Below the pieces are notes generated by a model. That model made no database searches. It was not told the origin of the DNA and saw only the letters and a program-made list of their open reading frames with translations. This document shows, one piece after another, positions 7,048 to 15,277 of a stretch of DNA of 64,000 nucleotides; position 1 is the first letter of the stretch; each line of letters begins with the position of its first letter. A program made the translations under genes and the position numbers. This stretch comes from Pedomonas sp051304405. GTDB taxonomy: Bacteria > Pseudomonadota > Alphaproteobacteria > Sphingomonadales > Sphingomonadaceae. Where the stretch lies: contig NZ_JBPPGG010000005.1 of the NCBI RefSeq assembly GCF_051304405.1, positions 1 through 64,000 on the forward strand, given 5' to 3'.

Positions 7048-9420
7048 ATGGCCCGGCCGAGCCAGTTCGCGGGAAACCCAGACGGCAAGGAGGCCTCCTT
7101 GCCGCCCGGGCTTGTGCGTCGTGTCACGCTGGCCCGGGCCTCGCTCTGGCTGGAGCGGGCCTTTCCCCGGCTGGCGGGGGCGGTTGCCGCCGGGGCGCTG
7201 TTCGTGGCGCTGGCCCTGCTCGGGGTCTGGGCCGTGGTTCCCGGCCTCGTGCGCTGGCTGTGCCTTGTGGGCGTCAGCCTGTTCCTGCTCTGGACCGCCG
7301 TGCGGCTGTGGCGGACCAATCCGTGGCCGTCGGCGCGGCAGGGGCTTGCCCTCATCGAGGCGCGCTCCGCCCTGCCGCGCGGCCAGCTTGCCCTGTTGCA
7401 CGATCACCCGGCCCCGGGCGGCGCGCCGGAGGATGGCCTGTCCGGCCAGCTCTGGGCGCGGGCGCGGGAGGAGGCGGCGCGGGCGGCCCTGCGGGCCCGC
7501 CTGCCGCTGCCGCGCATCGACGTGGTCTCGGCGGACCGCTGGGGCCTCGGCGCGCTGGTGGTGCTGGGGCTGGTGCTTGGCACGCTGGTGGCGGGCAAGG
7601 ACGCCCGCTGGCGCATCGACGACGCCCTCTCGCCCTGGCTCACCTCGCTGGCCAATGTCACGGTGGAGGTGGTCGTCACCCCGCCCGCCTACACCGGGCG
7701 CCCCGCCGCCGTCCACACCGTGGCGGGGGACGGGCATCTGGCGGTCTCCGCGCTGACGGGCAGCACCATGCGGCTGGTGGCGCGCGGGCTGGACGGAACC
7801 CTGGCGCTTGTGCCGCCGGAAGGGGAAGCCCTGCCCTTCCAGGCCGTGGCCGATGGTCTTTCGGTCAGCGCCACGGTGAAAACCGGCGGCATCTGGCGGG
7901 TGCGGCACGGGTTGCGGACCGTCGTCACGCTCGACGTCGCCGTTGCGCCCGACACGGCCCCGCGGGTCGCGCTGACGGGCGAGCCCTCCGTCACGGCCAC
8001 CCAGGCGCTGCGCCTGCCCTATCGCATTGCCGATGATTTCGGCGTGACCCGCTGGCATCTGGCGGTCACCCGGGGCGACGAGACCCGCCGCTTCACCCCG
8101 TCCGCCCCGCCGTTGCAGGGGGACGGGGTCATCTACATGGATTTCACGCCCGACCCCTGGGCGGGCTCCACGGTGCAGCTGCGGCTCGTGGCGCTGGATG
8201 CGGCGGGCAACAAGGGGCAGAGCACGGCGCTCACCCTGACGCTGCCGGAGCGGCGCTTCACCCATCCCTTCGCGCGGCGGATCATCGCCCTGCGCAAGGA
8301 GCTACTGGAGCAGCCCGCCTCGCGGGCGCTCGTTGGCAAGAAGCTGACCGAGGCGGCCACCGACATCGGCGCCTATGATGGCGACTTCAGCGTGTTCGCC
8401 GGCTTGCGCAGCGCCTTCTGGCGTCTGCGCTACGACCGGGAGGACCCGCGCGGCTGGTCCGTCGCCCGCCTGCTGTGGGATGTGGCGGTCGCGGTGGAGG
8501 AGGGGGATCAGGGCCGCCAGCTTCAGGATCTGCGCCGCAGCCTCGACGAGCTGGCCGCCCGCATGGGGCAGGCGAGCGAGGGCGAGCTGGCCGAGATGTC
8601 GGACCGCCTCACCCAGGCGCTGGCGGCCTATCTCAGCGAGATGATCAGCGCAGCGCCGCCCATGGCCTCCGAGGCGGAGATGGCGGGGGCGCGCGTGCTC
8701 GACGCGGCGGCGCTGGGCGACCTGCTCTCCGATCTGCGCGAGCGGCTGGCGGCGGGGGACGAGGCTGGCGCCCGCCGCGCGCTGGAGACCTTGCGGGCGC
8801 TGGTGGAGAACCTGCGCTCGGCGGGCAGCATGGCGGGGGTGCAGGCCTCGGCGCTGGGCGAGGCCCTGTCCGGCCTCCAGAACCTTGAGGCCCGGCAGCG
8901 GGAAACGCTGGGCCAGACCATCGGCGCGGGCCTCAGCAACGCGCTGGGCGGGGGCAATCAGGCGCTGAAGGATCTGGGCGAGACGCAGTCCCGGCTCTCG
9001 GCCGAGGCGGGGGCGCTGGGGGATCGTCTGCGTCAGGCGGGCCTCAATGCGCCGCCCGCGCTGGGGCAGGCCCGCCGCGCCATGGCGGCGGCGGCCGAGG
9101 CCCTGGGCGAGGGCCGGGTGGAGGCCGCCCTTCAGGCCCAGAGCCGGGCGATGGAGGCGCTGGCGGACGCGCAGGAGAGCCTGCGGGCGCAGCAGCAGCA
9201 GGCGGCCTCCGGCCAGTCGCCCGGCGGCGCCATGGGCACCGGGCTTGATCCCCTCGGCCGGTTCAGCGGCGGCGGCCTCGGGCCGGAGTTCCGCCTGCCC
9301 GATGGCAGCGAGCGCCGCATGGTCGATGCCATCCGCAGCGAGCTGGAGCAGAAGGCGGCCGATCCGCGCCGCAGCGCCGAGGAGCGCGCCTATTACCTGC
9401 GCCTCCTGCGGCAGTTCTGA
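7048..9420 (+). CDS. DUF4175 / TIGR02302-type membrane protein
   Basis: A 790-residue protein of a family essentially confined to Alphaproteobacteria. Two adjacent transmembrane helices lie at about residues 45-90 and a third at about 168-187 (WGLGALVVLGLVLGTLV). A long, probably periplasmic region follows; it contains beta-rich segments, then Ala/Glu/Leu-rich helices with coiled-coil character (about 480-720), and a Gln/Ala-rich low-complexity stretch (AQQQQAAS region, about 710-725). The function is unknown. The gene starts 41 bp after lysA in the same direction, with GGGAGGCGG as RBS, so it may belong to the same transcript. Confidence 0.8.
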   Translation: MARPSQFAGNPDGKEASLPPGLVRRVTLARASLWLERAFPRLAGAVAAGALFVALALLGVWAVVPGLVRWLCLVGVSLFLLWTAVRLWRTNPWPSARQGLALIEARSALPRGQLALLHDHPAPGGAPEDGLSGQLWARAREEAARAALRARLPLPRIDVVSADRWGLGALVVLGLVLGTLVAGKDARWRIDDALSPWLTSLANVTVEVVVTPPAYTGRPAAVHTVAGDGHLAVSALTGSTMRLVARGLDGTLALVPPEGEALPFQAVADGLSVSATVKTGGIWRVRHGLRTVVTLDVAVAPDTAPRVALTGEPSVTATQALRLPYRIADDFGVTRWHLAVTRGDETRRFTPSAPPLQGDGVIYMDFTPDPWAGSTVQLRLVALDAAGNKGQSTALTLTLPERRFTHPFARRIIALRKELLEQPASRALVGKKLTEAATDIGAYDGDFSVFAGLRSAFWRLRYDREDPRGWSVARLLWDVAVAVEEGDQGRQLQDLRRSLDELAARMGQASEGELAEMSDRLTQALAAYLSEMISAAPPMASEAEMAGARVLDAAALGDLLSDLRERLAAGDEAGARRALETLRALVENLRSAGSMAGVQASALGEALSGLQNLEARQRETLGQTIGAGLSNALGGGNQALKDLGETQSRLSAEAGALGDRLRQAGLNAPPALGQARRAMAAAAEALGEGRVEAALQAQSRAMEALADAQESLRAQQQQAASGQSPGGAMGTGLDPLGRFSGGGLGPEFRLPDGSERRMVDAIRSELEQKAADPRRSAEERAYYLRLLRQF

Positions 9421-9575
9421 CCTCTCGTCCCCGGCTCGGACCTCTTGTCCCCGGCGCGTTACGCACCAAGTTTGGGAGGCTGCGGCGCAGCTTGCGCCCC
9501 CTGAATTGCTTTGAAACTTGAACCCGACCCCGTTACAACGCGTCGCTTTCCCGCGGTCGGCGAGAAAGGAGTCAG

Positions 9576-10448
9576 ATGAAACCGGTTCGCATTGCAGTAT
9601 TTCCCGTTGGCGGTCTGGGCACCCGTTTCCTTCCGGCGACCAAGGCCATGCCGAAGGAAATGCTTCCCATCGTGGACAAGCCGCTGATCCAGTACGCTGT
9701 GGAAGAGGCCCGTGCGGCAGGAATCGAGGAGATCATCTTCGTGACCGGTCGCGGCAAGACCGCAATCGAGGACCATTTCGACTATGCCGCCGAGCTGGAG
9801 CAGGTGCTCAGCTCCCGCGAAAAGAACGGCATTCTCACCGAGCTTCGCGAGATCCCCGGCCCGCCGGGTTCCATCTCCTACACCCGCCAGCAGGAGCCGC
9901 TGGGTCTGGGCCATGCCGTCTGGTGCGCCCGGCACCTGGTGCACAACGAGCCCTTTGCCGTGCTGCTGGCGGACGACCTCATCAAGAGCGATGTGCCCTG
10001 CCTCAAGCAGATGGTGGACGCCTACGAGCAGGTGGGCGGCAACATCGTCGCCGTGACCGAGGTGCCGCAGGAGCACACCAACCGCTACGGCATCGTCGCG
10101 CCGGGGGCGCGGAAGGACCGCCTCGTCGAGATCAAGGGGCTGGTGGAGAAGCCGAAGCCGGAGGAGGCGCCCTCGCGCACGGCGGTCATCGGCCGCTACA
10201 TCCTGCAACCGGTGGTGCTGGACATCCTCAGCAACCAGCAGTCGGGCGCGGGCGGCGAGATCCAGTTGACCGACGCCATCGCCAAGGCGCTGACGGTGAT
10301 CCCCACCCACGGCTTCCATTTCGAGGGCACCCGCTTCGACTGCGGCGACAAGGCGGGCCATGTGATGGCCAACATCGCCTTCGCGCTGGAGCGTGAGGAC
10401 ATCGGCGCGGACGTGCGCCAGTATATCGCCCGGCTTCAGCTGACCTGA
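9576..10448 (+). CDS. galU: UTP-glucose-1-phosphate uridylyltransferase
   Basis: A 290-residue nucleotidyltransferase that makes UDP-glucose for polysaccharide and envelope sugars. The N-terminal GGLGTRFLPATKAMPKE (about 12-28) is the nucleotide-binding signature, and VDKPLIQYAVEEA follows as in all GalU proteins. Later family stretches include the GLGHAVWCAR, VLLADDLI and FEGTRFDCGDK motifs. AAAGGAGTCAG is a strong RBS. A hairpin with a T-rich tail follows the gene. Confidence 0.97.
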   Translation: MKPVRIAVFPVGGLGTRFLPATKAMPKEMLPIVDKPLIQYAVEEARAAGIEEIIFVTGRGKTAIEDHFDYAAELEQVLSSREKNGILTELREIPGPPGSISYTRQQEPLGLGHAVWCARHLVHNEPFAVLLADDLIKSDVPCLKQMVDAYEQVGGNIVAVTEVPQEHTNRYGIVAPGARKDRLVEIKGLVEKPKPEEAPSRTAVIGRYILQPVVLDILSNQQSGAGGEIQLTDAIAKALTVIPTHGFHFEGTRFDCGDKAGHVMANIAFALEREDIGADVRQYIARLQLT

Positions 10449-10479
10449 GGCAGGCGGCAAACCGAGGGCTCAACCGAAC

Positions 10480-10517
10480 GCGGCGCTGGCGGCAAACCGG
10501 CGCCGCTTCTTTTTTGC
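10480..10517 (+). terminator. Rho-independent terminator of galU
   Basis: A 10-bp GC-rich stem (10480-10489 with 10497-10506, one G-U pair, 7-nt loop) is followed by TTCTTTTTT. It lies 31 bp after the galU stop, in the convergent gap to the phosphatidyltransferase gene. Confidence 0.8.
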
Positions 10518-10540
10518 CGCTTCTCTTTTTTTGGGGGGTA

Positions 10541-11089
10541 TCAGGGCGCGGGCTGCCGCCGGGCGACCAGATGCAGCAGCCAGCTGCCGGCATAGAGCAC
10601 GCCCGAGGCGATGGTCACCACCGTCACGGCCACGATCAGGGCCTCGGGAATGGCGAAGGTGTTGACGCCCAGAATGCCGCTGCCGAGCGTGACCACCATG
10701 AGGATCATCTGGAGGGCGGTTGAAATCTTGCCAATAGCAAGCGGTAGCAGGTCATGGCCGAGGTGCAGCGCCCGGCTGAGCAGGGCGCCCGCCAGGATGA
10801 TGACGTCGCGCGCCAGCACCAGCAGCGCCAGCCACCAGGGCAGCGGACCGGCGGCCGCCGCCGCGATGTAGGACAGGTTGATGAGCGCCTTGTCCGCCAG
10901 CGGGTCGAGCATCTGCCCGAGCACGCTGATCTGCCGCCAGCGGCGGGCCAGATAGCCATCCACCGCGTCCGTGATGGCGGAGACGGCGAACAGGGTCGCG
11001 GCCAGTGTCGCCTCGCCCTTGTAGATGAGAGCCGCGACAATGGGCGCCGCCAACAGGCGCAACACGCAGAGGATGTTCGGCAACGTCAT
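10541..11089 (-). CDS. CDP-alcohol phosphatidyltransferase (PgsA- or cardiolipin-synthase-like)
   Basis: A 182-residue integral membrane enzyme with 5-6 hydrophobic helices. The CDP-alcohol motif is complete: Asp44-Gly45-x2-Ala48-Arg49-x8-Gly58-x3-Asp62-x3-Asp66. N-terminal TLPNILCVLRLL and the later IGKISTALQ stretch match phosphatidylglycerophosphate synthases and the related eukaryotic-type cardiolipin synthases. It makes an anionic phospholipid from CDP-diacylglycerol; which of the two reactions cannot be decided from this sequence, so no symbol is given. It diverges from the next gene. Confidence 0.85.
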   Translation of the reverse strand: MTLPNILCVLRLLAAPIVAALIYKGEATLAATLFAVSAITDAVDGYLARRWRQISVLGQMLDPLADKALINLSYIAAAAAGPLPWWLALLVLARDVIILAGALLSRALHLGHDLLPLAIGKISTALQMILMVVTLGSGILGVNTFAIPEALIVAVTVVTIASGVLYAGSWLLHLVARRQPAP

Positions 11090-11204
11090 CTACAGAGCCT
11101 TTTTGGACAACGAGCACACGTACACGAGCGTTCCTGCTGGCAACGGGATGCCAAATTCCTAATATAAGCAGAAACGGATGAGGCTCCAAAAGCAGGAGAG
11201 ATAT

Positions 11205-11636
11205 ATGTTTCGTGTGCTGACGCCTGGCTTTGCGGTGGCGGGGCAGTTGCAGCCGGAGGACATGGCGACAGCCGCAACGCAGGGGTACACGCTGGTCATC
11301 AACAACCGGCCCGACGGCGAGGAGCCCGGCCAGCCCGCCTCCGAGACGATCGCGGCGGCGGCGCGTGCGGCGGGCCTTGCGTATCACCATATCCCGCTGA
11401 GCGGGGGCGGCCTGACGCTCGACCACATCACCCGGACCGAGGAAGCGCTGGCGCAGGCCGAGGGGCCGGTGCTGGCGTTCTGCCGCTCGGGCATGCGCTC
11501 GACGACGCTGTGGGCCCTCGCCCGGGCGAAGGCGGGGCAGGAGCCGCAGGAGCTGGTATCCACCGCCGGCCAGGCAGGCTATGATCTGAGCCCGATGGTG
11601 GGCCTGATGACTCGTCTCAAACAGGGCAACATGTGA
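11205..11636 (+). CDS. DUF442 / TIGR01244-type phosphatase-like or sulfurtransferase protein
   Basis: A 143-residue cytoplasmic protein with the dual-specificity-phosphatase fold of the TIGR01244 (beta-lactamase-hydrolase-like, Blh N-terminal) family. The catalytic loop is Cys93-RSGM-Arg98 (AFCRSGMRST), a Cys-x4-Arg P-loop variant. The TLVINNRPDGEEPGQP segment (29-44) is diagnostic. In other bacteria such domains occur alone or fused to a persulfide-dioxygenase-type domain and have been linked to sulfide handling; the activity here is unproven. The ATG at 11205 follows AGCAGGAGAG. The quinone oxidoreductase gene starts 7 bp after its stop, so the two are likely co-transcribed. Confidence 0.82.
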   Translation: MFRVLTPGFAVAGQLQPEDMATAATQGYTLVINNRPDGEEPGQPASETIAAAARAAGLAYHHIPLSGGGLTLDHITRTEEALAQAEGPVLAFCRSGMRSTTLWALARAKAGQEPQELVSTAGQAGYDLSPMVGLMTRLKQGNM

Positions 11637-11643
11637 GGTAGAC

Positions 11644-12594
11644 GTGAAGGCGGCCTATTACGCACGGTTTGGTGGCGCTGAACTGCTGAACGTTGGTGAA
11701 TTGCCGGAGCCCCCGCTGGCAGCCGGTGACGTGCTGATCCGCGTGAGGGCTGCCGGGGTCAACCGGCTTGACTGGAAGATCCGGCAGGGGGCGTTCAAGT
11801 CCACCCTGCCCTACGCCTTCCCCATCATTCCCGGCTGGGACGCGGCGGGCGAAGTGGCCGCCGTGGGCGAGGGCGTGACGGGGCTGTCCAAGGGTATGCG
11901 GGTCATGGCCTGCACCCGGCAGCCGGTCGTCCAGTGGGGCGCGTGCGCCGAATATGTGGCGGTGCCCGCCAGCTCTGTCGCCCAGACGCCGCAGAGCCTA
12001 GATGATCCGCAGGCGGCGGCGCTGCCGGTGGCGGGGCTGACGGCCTGGCAGGCGCTGGTGGAGTTCGCCCGCGTCGAGGCCGGGCAGACGGTTCTGGTCC
12101 ACGGCGCGGCGGGCGGCGTCGGGTCGCTGGCGGTCGGCATTGCCCGCCAGCGCGGCGCGACGGTCATCGGCACCGCAAGCCCCGACCAGGCGGACTATGT
12201 GCGCGCGCTCGGGGCCGATGCGGTGCTCGACGATGCCGCGCCCGACCTGGCGGCGGCCATACTGGCGCGGGCTGCGGACGGCGTTGACGTGGTGCTCGAC
12301 ACCGTGGGCGGCGAGACGCTGGTGCTGTCCTACGGCGTGGTGAAGCCGGGCGGCACGCTCGTCAGCCTGGTGGAGCAGCCGGATCTCGACCAGTGCGCCC
12401 ACAAGGACCTGTCGGCCCGGCAGCTGCTGGTGCGGCCCGATGGCGGGCAGCTGGCGGAGGTGGCGGCGCTGGTGGCGTCCGGCGCGGTGCCCCTGCCCGA
12501 AATCCAGACCCTGCCGCTCGAACGCATTGCCGAGGCGCACCGGCTGAGCGAGGCGGGGCAGGTGCGCGGCAAGCTGGTGCTGACCATTTCCTGA
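11644..12594 (+). CDS. NADP-dependent zeta-crystallin-like quinone oxidoreductase
   Basis: A 316-residue medium-chain dehydrogenase/reductase. The N-terminal GroES-like domain (about 1-125) lacks the catalytic zinc ligands of alcohol dehydrogenases. The Rossmann domain carries VLVHGAAGGVGSLAV (about 153-167) for NADPH binding. Such enzymes reduce quinones or alkenals; the substrate is unknown. The start is GTG 11644, preceded by GAGGTAGAC, with no ATG in a suitable place. It lies 7 bp behind the TIGR01244-type gene. Confidence 0.87.
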   Translation: MKAAYYARFGGAELLNVGELPEPPLAAGDVLIRVRAAGVNRLDWKIRQGAFKSTLPYAFPIIPGWDAAGEVAAVGEGVTGLSKGMRVMACTRQPVVQWGACAEYVAVPASSVAQTPQSLDDPQAAALPVAGLTAWQALVEFARVEAGQTVLVHGAAGGVGSLAVGIARQRGATVIGTASPDQADYVRALGADAVLDDAAPDLAAAILARAADGVDVVLDTVGGETLVLSYGVVKPGGTLVSLVEQPDLDQCAHKDLSARQLLVRPDGGQLAEVAALVASGAVPLPEIQTLPLERIAEAHRLSEAGQVRGKLVLTIS

Positions 12595-12663
12595 TCTTTG
12601 CGCAGGGGTTGCGGGCAGCGTGTCCGCGCCACGGGGGAGCCGCGACGGGCGGCAGGGGGGAGT

Positions 12664-13335
12664 ATGCACGTGGTGGCACCGGAGAACATCTTCACCGCGC
12701 TCGACTATGCGGGCGTTGCCGTTTTTGCCGCGACCGGGGCGCTGGCCGCGGCCAAGATCCGGGGCGACATCATCACCTTCGCCTTTTTCGCGGCGGTCAC
12801 CGGCGTTGGCGGCGGTACGCTGCGCGACGTCCTGCTCGATGTTCCGGTATTCTGGGTCCGCAACCCCGGCTACGTGGCGGTCTGCCTCGCCATGGCGGTG
12901 CTGGTGTGGTTCACCGGCGGCCCGCGCCGCTGGCGGGAGCAGGCGCTGCTGTGGCTCGATGCGCTCGGGCTGGCGGGCTATGCCATCCTTGGCGCATCGA
13001 AGGCCCTGGCGGTCGGGGTGCATCCGCTCATCGCCGCCATCATGGGTATGCTGACCGCCTGTTTCGGCGGCGTCATCCGGGACGTGCTGGCTAAGGAGTC
13101 CTCGTCCATCATCAAACGCGAGATTTATGTCTCGGCGGCCATTCTGGGCGCGGGCAGCTATGCGGCGCTGGTCACGGCAGGGCTTCCCGCGCGCTACGCC
13201 ATGGTCCTTGCCTTTCTGGCGTCGTTCCTGCTCCGGGGCGGGGCCATGCTGAAGGGGTGGCACCTTCCGGCCTTCCCCGATCCGGTCGCCCCCCGGCGGG
13301 AGCGGCTGTCGGGCCGGGGCGACGAGGAGGCGTGA
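12664..13335 (+). CDS. TRIC-type cation channel / UPF0126 membrane protein
   Basis: A 223-residue membrane protein with seven hydrophobic segments arranged as two repeats of about three helices. Both repeats show the family glycine-rich motifs: VAVFAATGALAAAK and TGVGGGTLRDVLL in the first, GYAILGASKALAV and CFGGVIRDVLAKE in the second. Prokaryotic members are homologues of the trimeric intracellular cation channels and conduct monovalent cations; some annotations place them with glycine transporters. The ATG at 12664 follows CAGGGGGGAGT. Confidence 0.87.
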   Translation: MHVVAPENIFTALDYAGVAVFAATGALAAAKIRGDIITFAFFAAVTGVGGGTLRDVLLDVPVFWVRNPGYVAVCLAMAVLVWFTGGPRRWREQALLWLDALGLAGYAILGASKALAVGVHPLIAAIMGMLTACFGGVIRDVLAKESSSIIKREIYVSAAILGAGSYAALVTAGLPARYAMVLAFLASFLLRGGAMLKGWHLPAFPDPVAPRRERLSGRGDEEA

Positions 13336-13369
13336 TCCTCTCTCCCCCAAGCAGGGGCACAAACGAAGG

Positions 13370-13397
13370 GGGGCTGGAAACCCTGGTTTCCAGCCCC
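13370..13397. terminator. Perfect 13-bp short-loop hairpin between convergent genes
   Basis: The arms 13370-13382 and 13385-13397 are perfectly complementary with a 2-nt spacer. The element lies 34 bp from the end of the TRIC gene (+) and 34 bp from the end of amtB (-), so it probably ends transcription from both sides. There is a TTTT run 13 bp beyond it on the plus strand. Confidence 0.6.
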
Positions 13398-13431
13398 ACT
13401 TGCTGTTTTCACACTCTGACTGATTTGAGGA

Positions 13432-14742
13432 TCAGTAGTGGTAGGCCCGCTCGCCGTGGGTGGAGAGGTCGAGGCCTTCGCGTTCCTCGTCGGTGGTGAC
13501 GCGCAGACCGATGGTCTTGTCGATGATGAAGTACAGCACCGCCGAGACCACCGCGCTCCAGGCAACGCCCACCACGGTCGCCTTGGTCTGGATCCAGAGC
13601 TGGTGACCCATGTTGAAGTCGTCGATGCCCGTGCCGCCCAGCGACGGCGCCACCAGCACGCCGGTCAGGATGGAGCCGATGATGCCGCCGACGCCGTGGA
13701 TGTTGAACACGTCGAGCGAGTCGTCGTAGCCCAGCTTGTTCTTGATGGTGGTGCAGAAGAAGAAGCAGACCACCGAGGCGATGGCGCCGAGGACGATCGA
13801 GCCCACCGGGCCCGCGAAGCCGGCCGCCGGCGTGACGGCAACGAGACCGGCGATGACGCCCGAGACGATGCCCAGCAGCGACGCCTTGCCCTTGACCGCC
13901 CATTCGACGAACAGCCAGGCCAGAGCCGCACCGGCGGTGGCGGTGAAGGTGTTGATCATGGCCAGCGCCGCGCCGCCGCCCGCAGCGGCCGCCGAACCGG
14001 CGTTGAAGCCGAACCAGCCCATCCACAGCAGGGCCGCGCCCACCATGGTGAGGGTGAGGGAGTGCGGCGGCATGGCTTCCTTGCCGTAGCCCACCCGCTT
14101 GCCGATCATGATGCAGCCGACGAGACCGGCCACACCCGCGTTGATGTGCACCACGGTGCCGCCCGCGAAGTCGAGCGCGCCGTCACCCTGGAGCCAGCCG
14201 CCGCCCCATACCATGTGGGCCATCGGCACGTAGGAGAAGGTGAACCACAGGGCGGTGAACCACAGAACGGCGGAGAACTTCACGCGCTCGGCGAACGCGC
14301 CGAGGATCAGCGCCGGGGTCAGGCCCGCGAAGGTCATCTGGAAGCAGACGAACACCATCTCGGGAATGGTGCCGGAGAGAGAATCGGGCGTGATGCCCGC
14401 CAGGAACGCCTTGGAGAGGCCGCCATAGACGGCGTTGCCGTCGGTGAAGGCCAGACTGTAGCCGTAGAGGACCCAGAGGATCATCATCAGGCAGCCCACG
14501 GCGAACACCTGAACCAGCACGGAGAGCATGTTCTTGGTGCGCACCAGGCCGCCGTAGAACAGCCCGAGGGCCGGTACGATCATCATGGCCACCAGCACGG
14601 TGGAAATGAGCATCCAGGCCGTATCGCCGGTATCCAGTGCGGGCGTTGCCTCCGCAGCCTCCTGGGCGAAGGCCGCCCCGGCCGCCAGCGCCGTGCCGAT
14701 GCCGGCGGCGGCGCTCGCAAAGTGACGAAGAAGTTTCTGCAT
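13432..14742 (-). CDS. amtB: Ammonium transporter
   Basis: A 436-residue ammonium channel. An N-terminal signal-like segment (about 1-26, ending AAGAAFA) is followed by eleven transmembrane helices. The two conserved pore histidines are in the helices containing FSYVPMAHMVWGG and FNIHGVGGIIGS. The signature GLFYGGLVRTKN is present near the N-terminus. It is cotranscribed with glnK: 15 bp separate the glnK stop from the amtB start. AmtB conducts NH3/NH4+ and is blocked by GlnK when nitrogen is plentiful. Expression is probably driven by the sigma-54 promoter upstream of glnK. Confidence 0.97.
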   Translation of the reverse strand: MQKLLRHFASAAAGIGTALAAGAAFAQEAAEATPALDTGDTAWMLISTVLVAMMIVPALGLFYGGLVRTKNMLSVLVQVFAVGCLMMILWVLYGYSLAFTDGNAVYGGLSKAFLAGITPDSLSGTIPEMVFVCFQMTFAGLTPALILGAFAERVKFSAVLWFTALWFTFSYVPMAHMVWGGGWLQGDGALDFAGGTVVHINAGVAGLVGCIMIGKRVGYGKEAMPPHSLTLTMVGAALLWMGWFGFNAGSAAAAGGGAALAMINTFTATAGAALAWLFVEWAVKGKASLLGIVSGVIAGLVAVTPAAGFAGPVGSIVLGAIASVVCFFFCTTIKNKLGYDDSLDVFNIHGVGGIIGSILTGVLVAPSLGGTGIDDFNMGHQLWIQTKATVVGVAWSAVVSAVLYFIIDKTIGLRVTTDEEREGLDLSTHGERAYHY

Positions 14743-14757
14743 GTTGCTACCCTTGTC

Positions 14758-15096
14758 CTACAGCGCCATCTCGTTCCGTTCGCCGGTGCGGATGCGCACC
14801 GCTTCCGACACCTCGGTGACGAAGATCTTTCCGTCGCCGATGGTGCCGGTCTGTCCTGCTTGCTGGATGGCTTCGATGGTGCGCTCTGCCATGGAGTCGG
14901 CCACCACCACATCGAGCCTCAGCTTGGGCACCAGGTTGGTGGTGTATTCTGCGCCTCGGTAAATCTCGGTATGCCCCTTCTGCCGTCCGAAACCCTTGAC
15001 CTCGGTGACGGTCATCCCGTCCACGCCGATGGCAGTCAGCGCATCGCGAACCGGATCGAACTTGTAGGGCTTAATGATCGCCGTGATCAGTTTCAT
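14758..15096 (-). CDS. glnK: Nitrogen regulatory P-II protein
   Basis: A 112-residue P-II signalling protein that binds ATP/ADP and 2-oxoglutarate and is uridylylated at Tyr51 (TEIYRGAEYTTNL), which is present. The N-terminal MKLITAIIKPYK and C-terminal TGTIGDGKIFV motifs are standard. The partner amtB lies directly downstream, which favours GlnK over GlnB. ATG 15096 was chosen because it follows GGGAGG and gives the exact family length; an upstream start would add 17 residues. Confidence 0.97.
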   Translation of the reverse strand: MKLITAIIKPYKFDPVRDALTAIGVDGMTVTEVKGFGRQKGHTEIYRGAEYTTNLVPKLRLDVVVADSMAERTIEAIQQAGQTGTIGDGKIFVTEVSEAVRIRTGERNEMAL

Positions 15097-15147
15097 GCCC
15101 GCCTCCCTGTTGACCGGCGGATCGGAAGTTGCCGGCCAGAGTTGCAT

Positions 15148-15164
15148 TGCAGGAGGCGTGCCAA
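15148..15164 (-). promoter_or_regulatory. Sigma-54 (RpoN) promoter of glnK-amtB
   Basis: Read on the minus strand, TTGGCACG-CCTC-CTGCA fits the sigma-54 consensus TTGGCACG-N4-TTGCA with one mismatch and has the invariant GG and GC dinucleotides at -24 and -12 with correct spacing. It would start transcription near 15136, about 40 nt before the glnK start codon. Nitrogen control through NtrC is the known arrangement for glnK-amtB; I did not recognise clear NtrC sites. Confidence 0.8.
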
Positions 15165-15255
15165 AACGGGGCTGTTGCCCTCAGGGGCGGATATCCGGGG
15201 GTTTTCGGGGCAGGGGGCGTCCTGGCGGGCGGACGATTCTGCGTATTAAATAATC

Positions 15256-15277
15256 AATTAGGAATATGTGCCTAATT
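15256..15277 (-). terminator. AT-rich hairpin at the end of the patatin-like gene
   Basis: A 7-bp inverted repeat (15256-15262 with 15271-15277, 8-nt loop) includes the stop codon of the patatin-like gene. On the minus strand it is followed by GATTATTTAATA, a T/A-rich tail. It could end that transcript before the glnK promoter. Confidence 0.45.

Noticed and set aside
9419..9456. Near-duplicate of about 17 bp (CCTCTYGTCCCCGGC) just after the DUF4175-type gene
   Set aside because: Only two copies, low complexity and no other structure; most likely a small local duplication.
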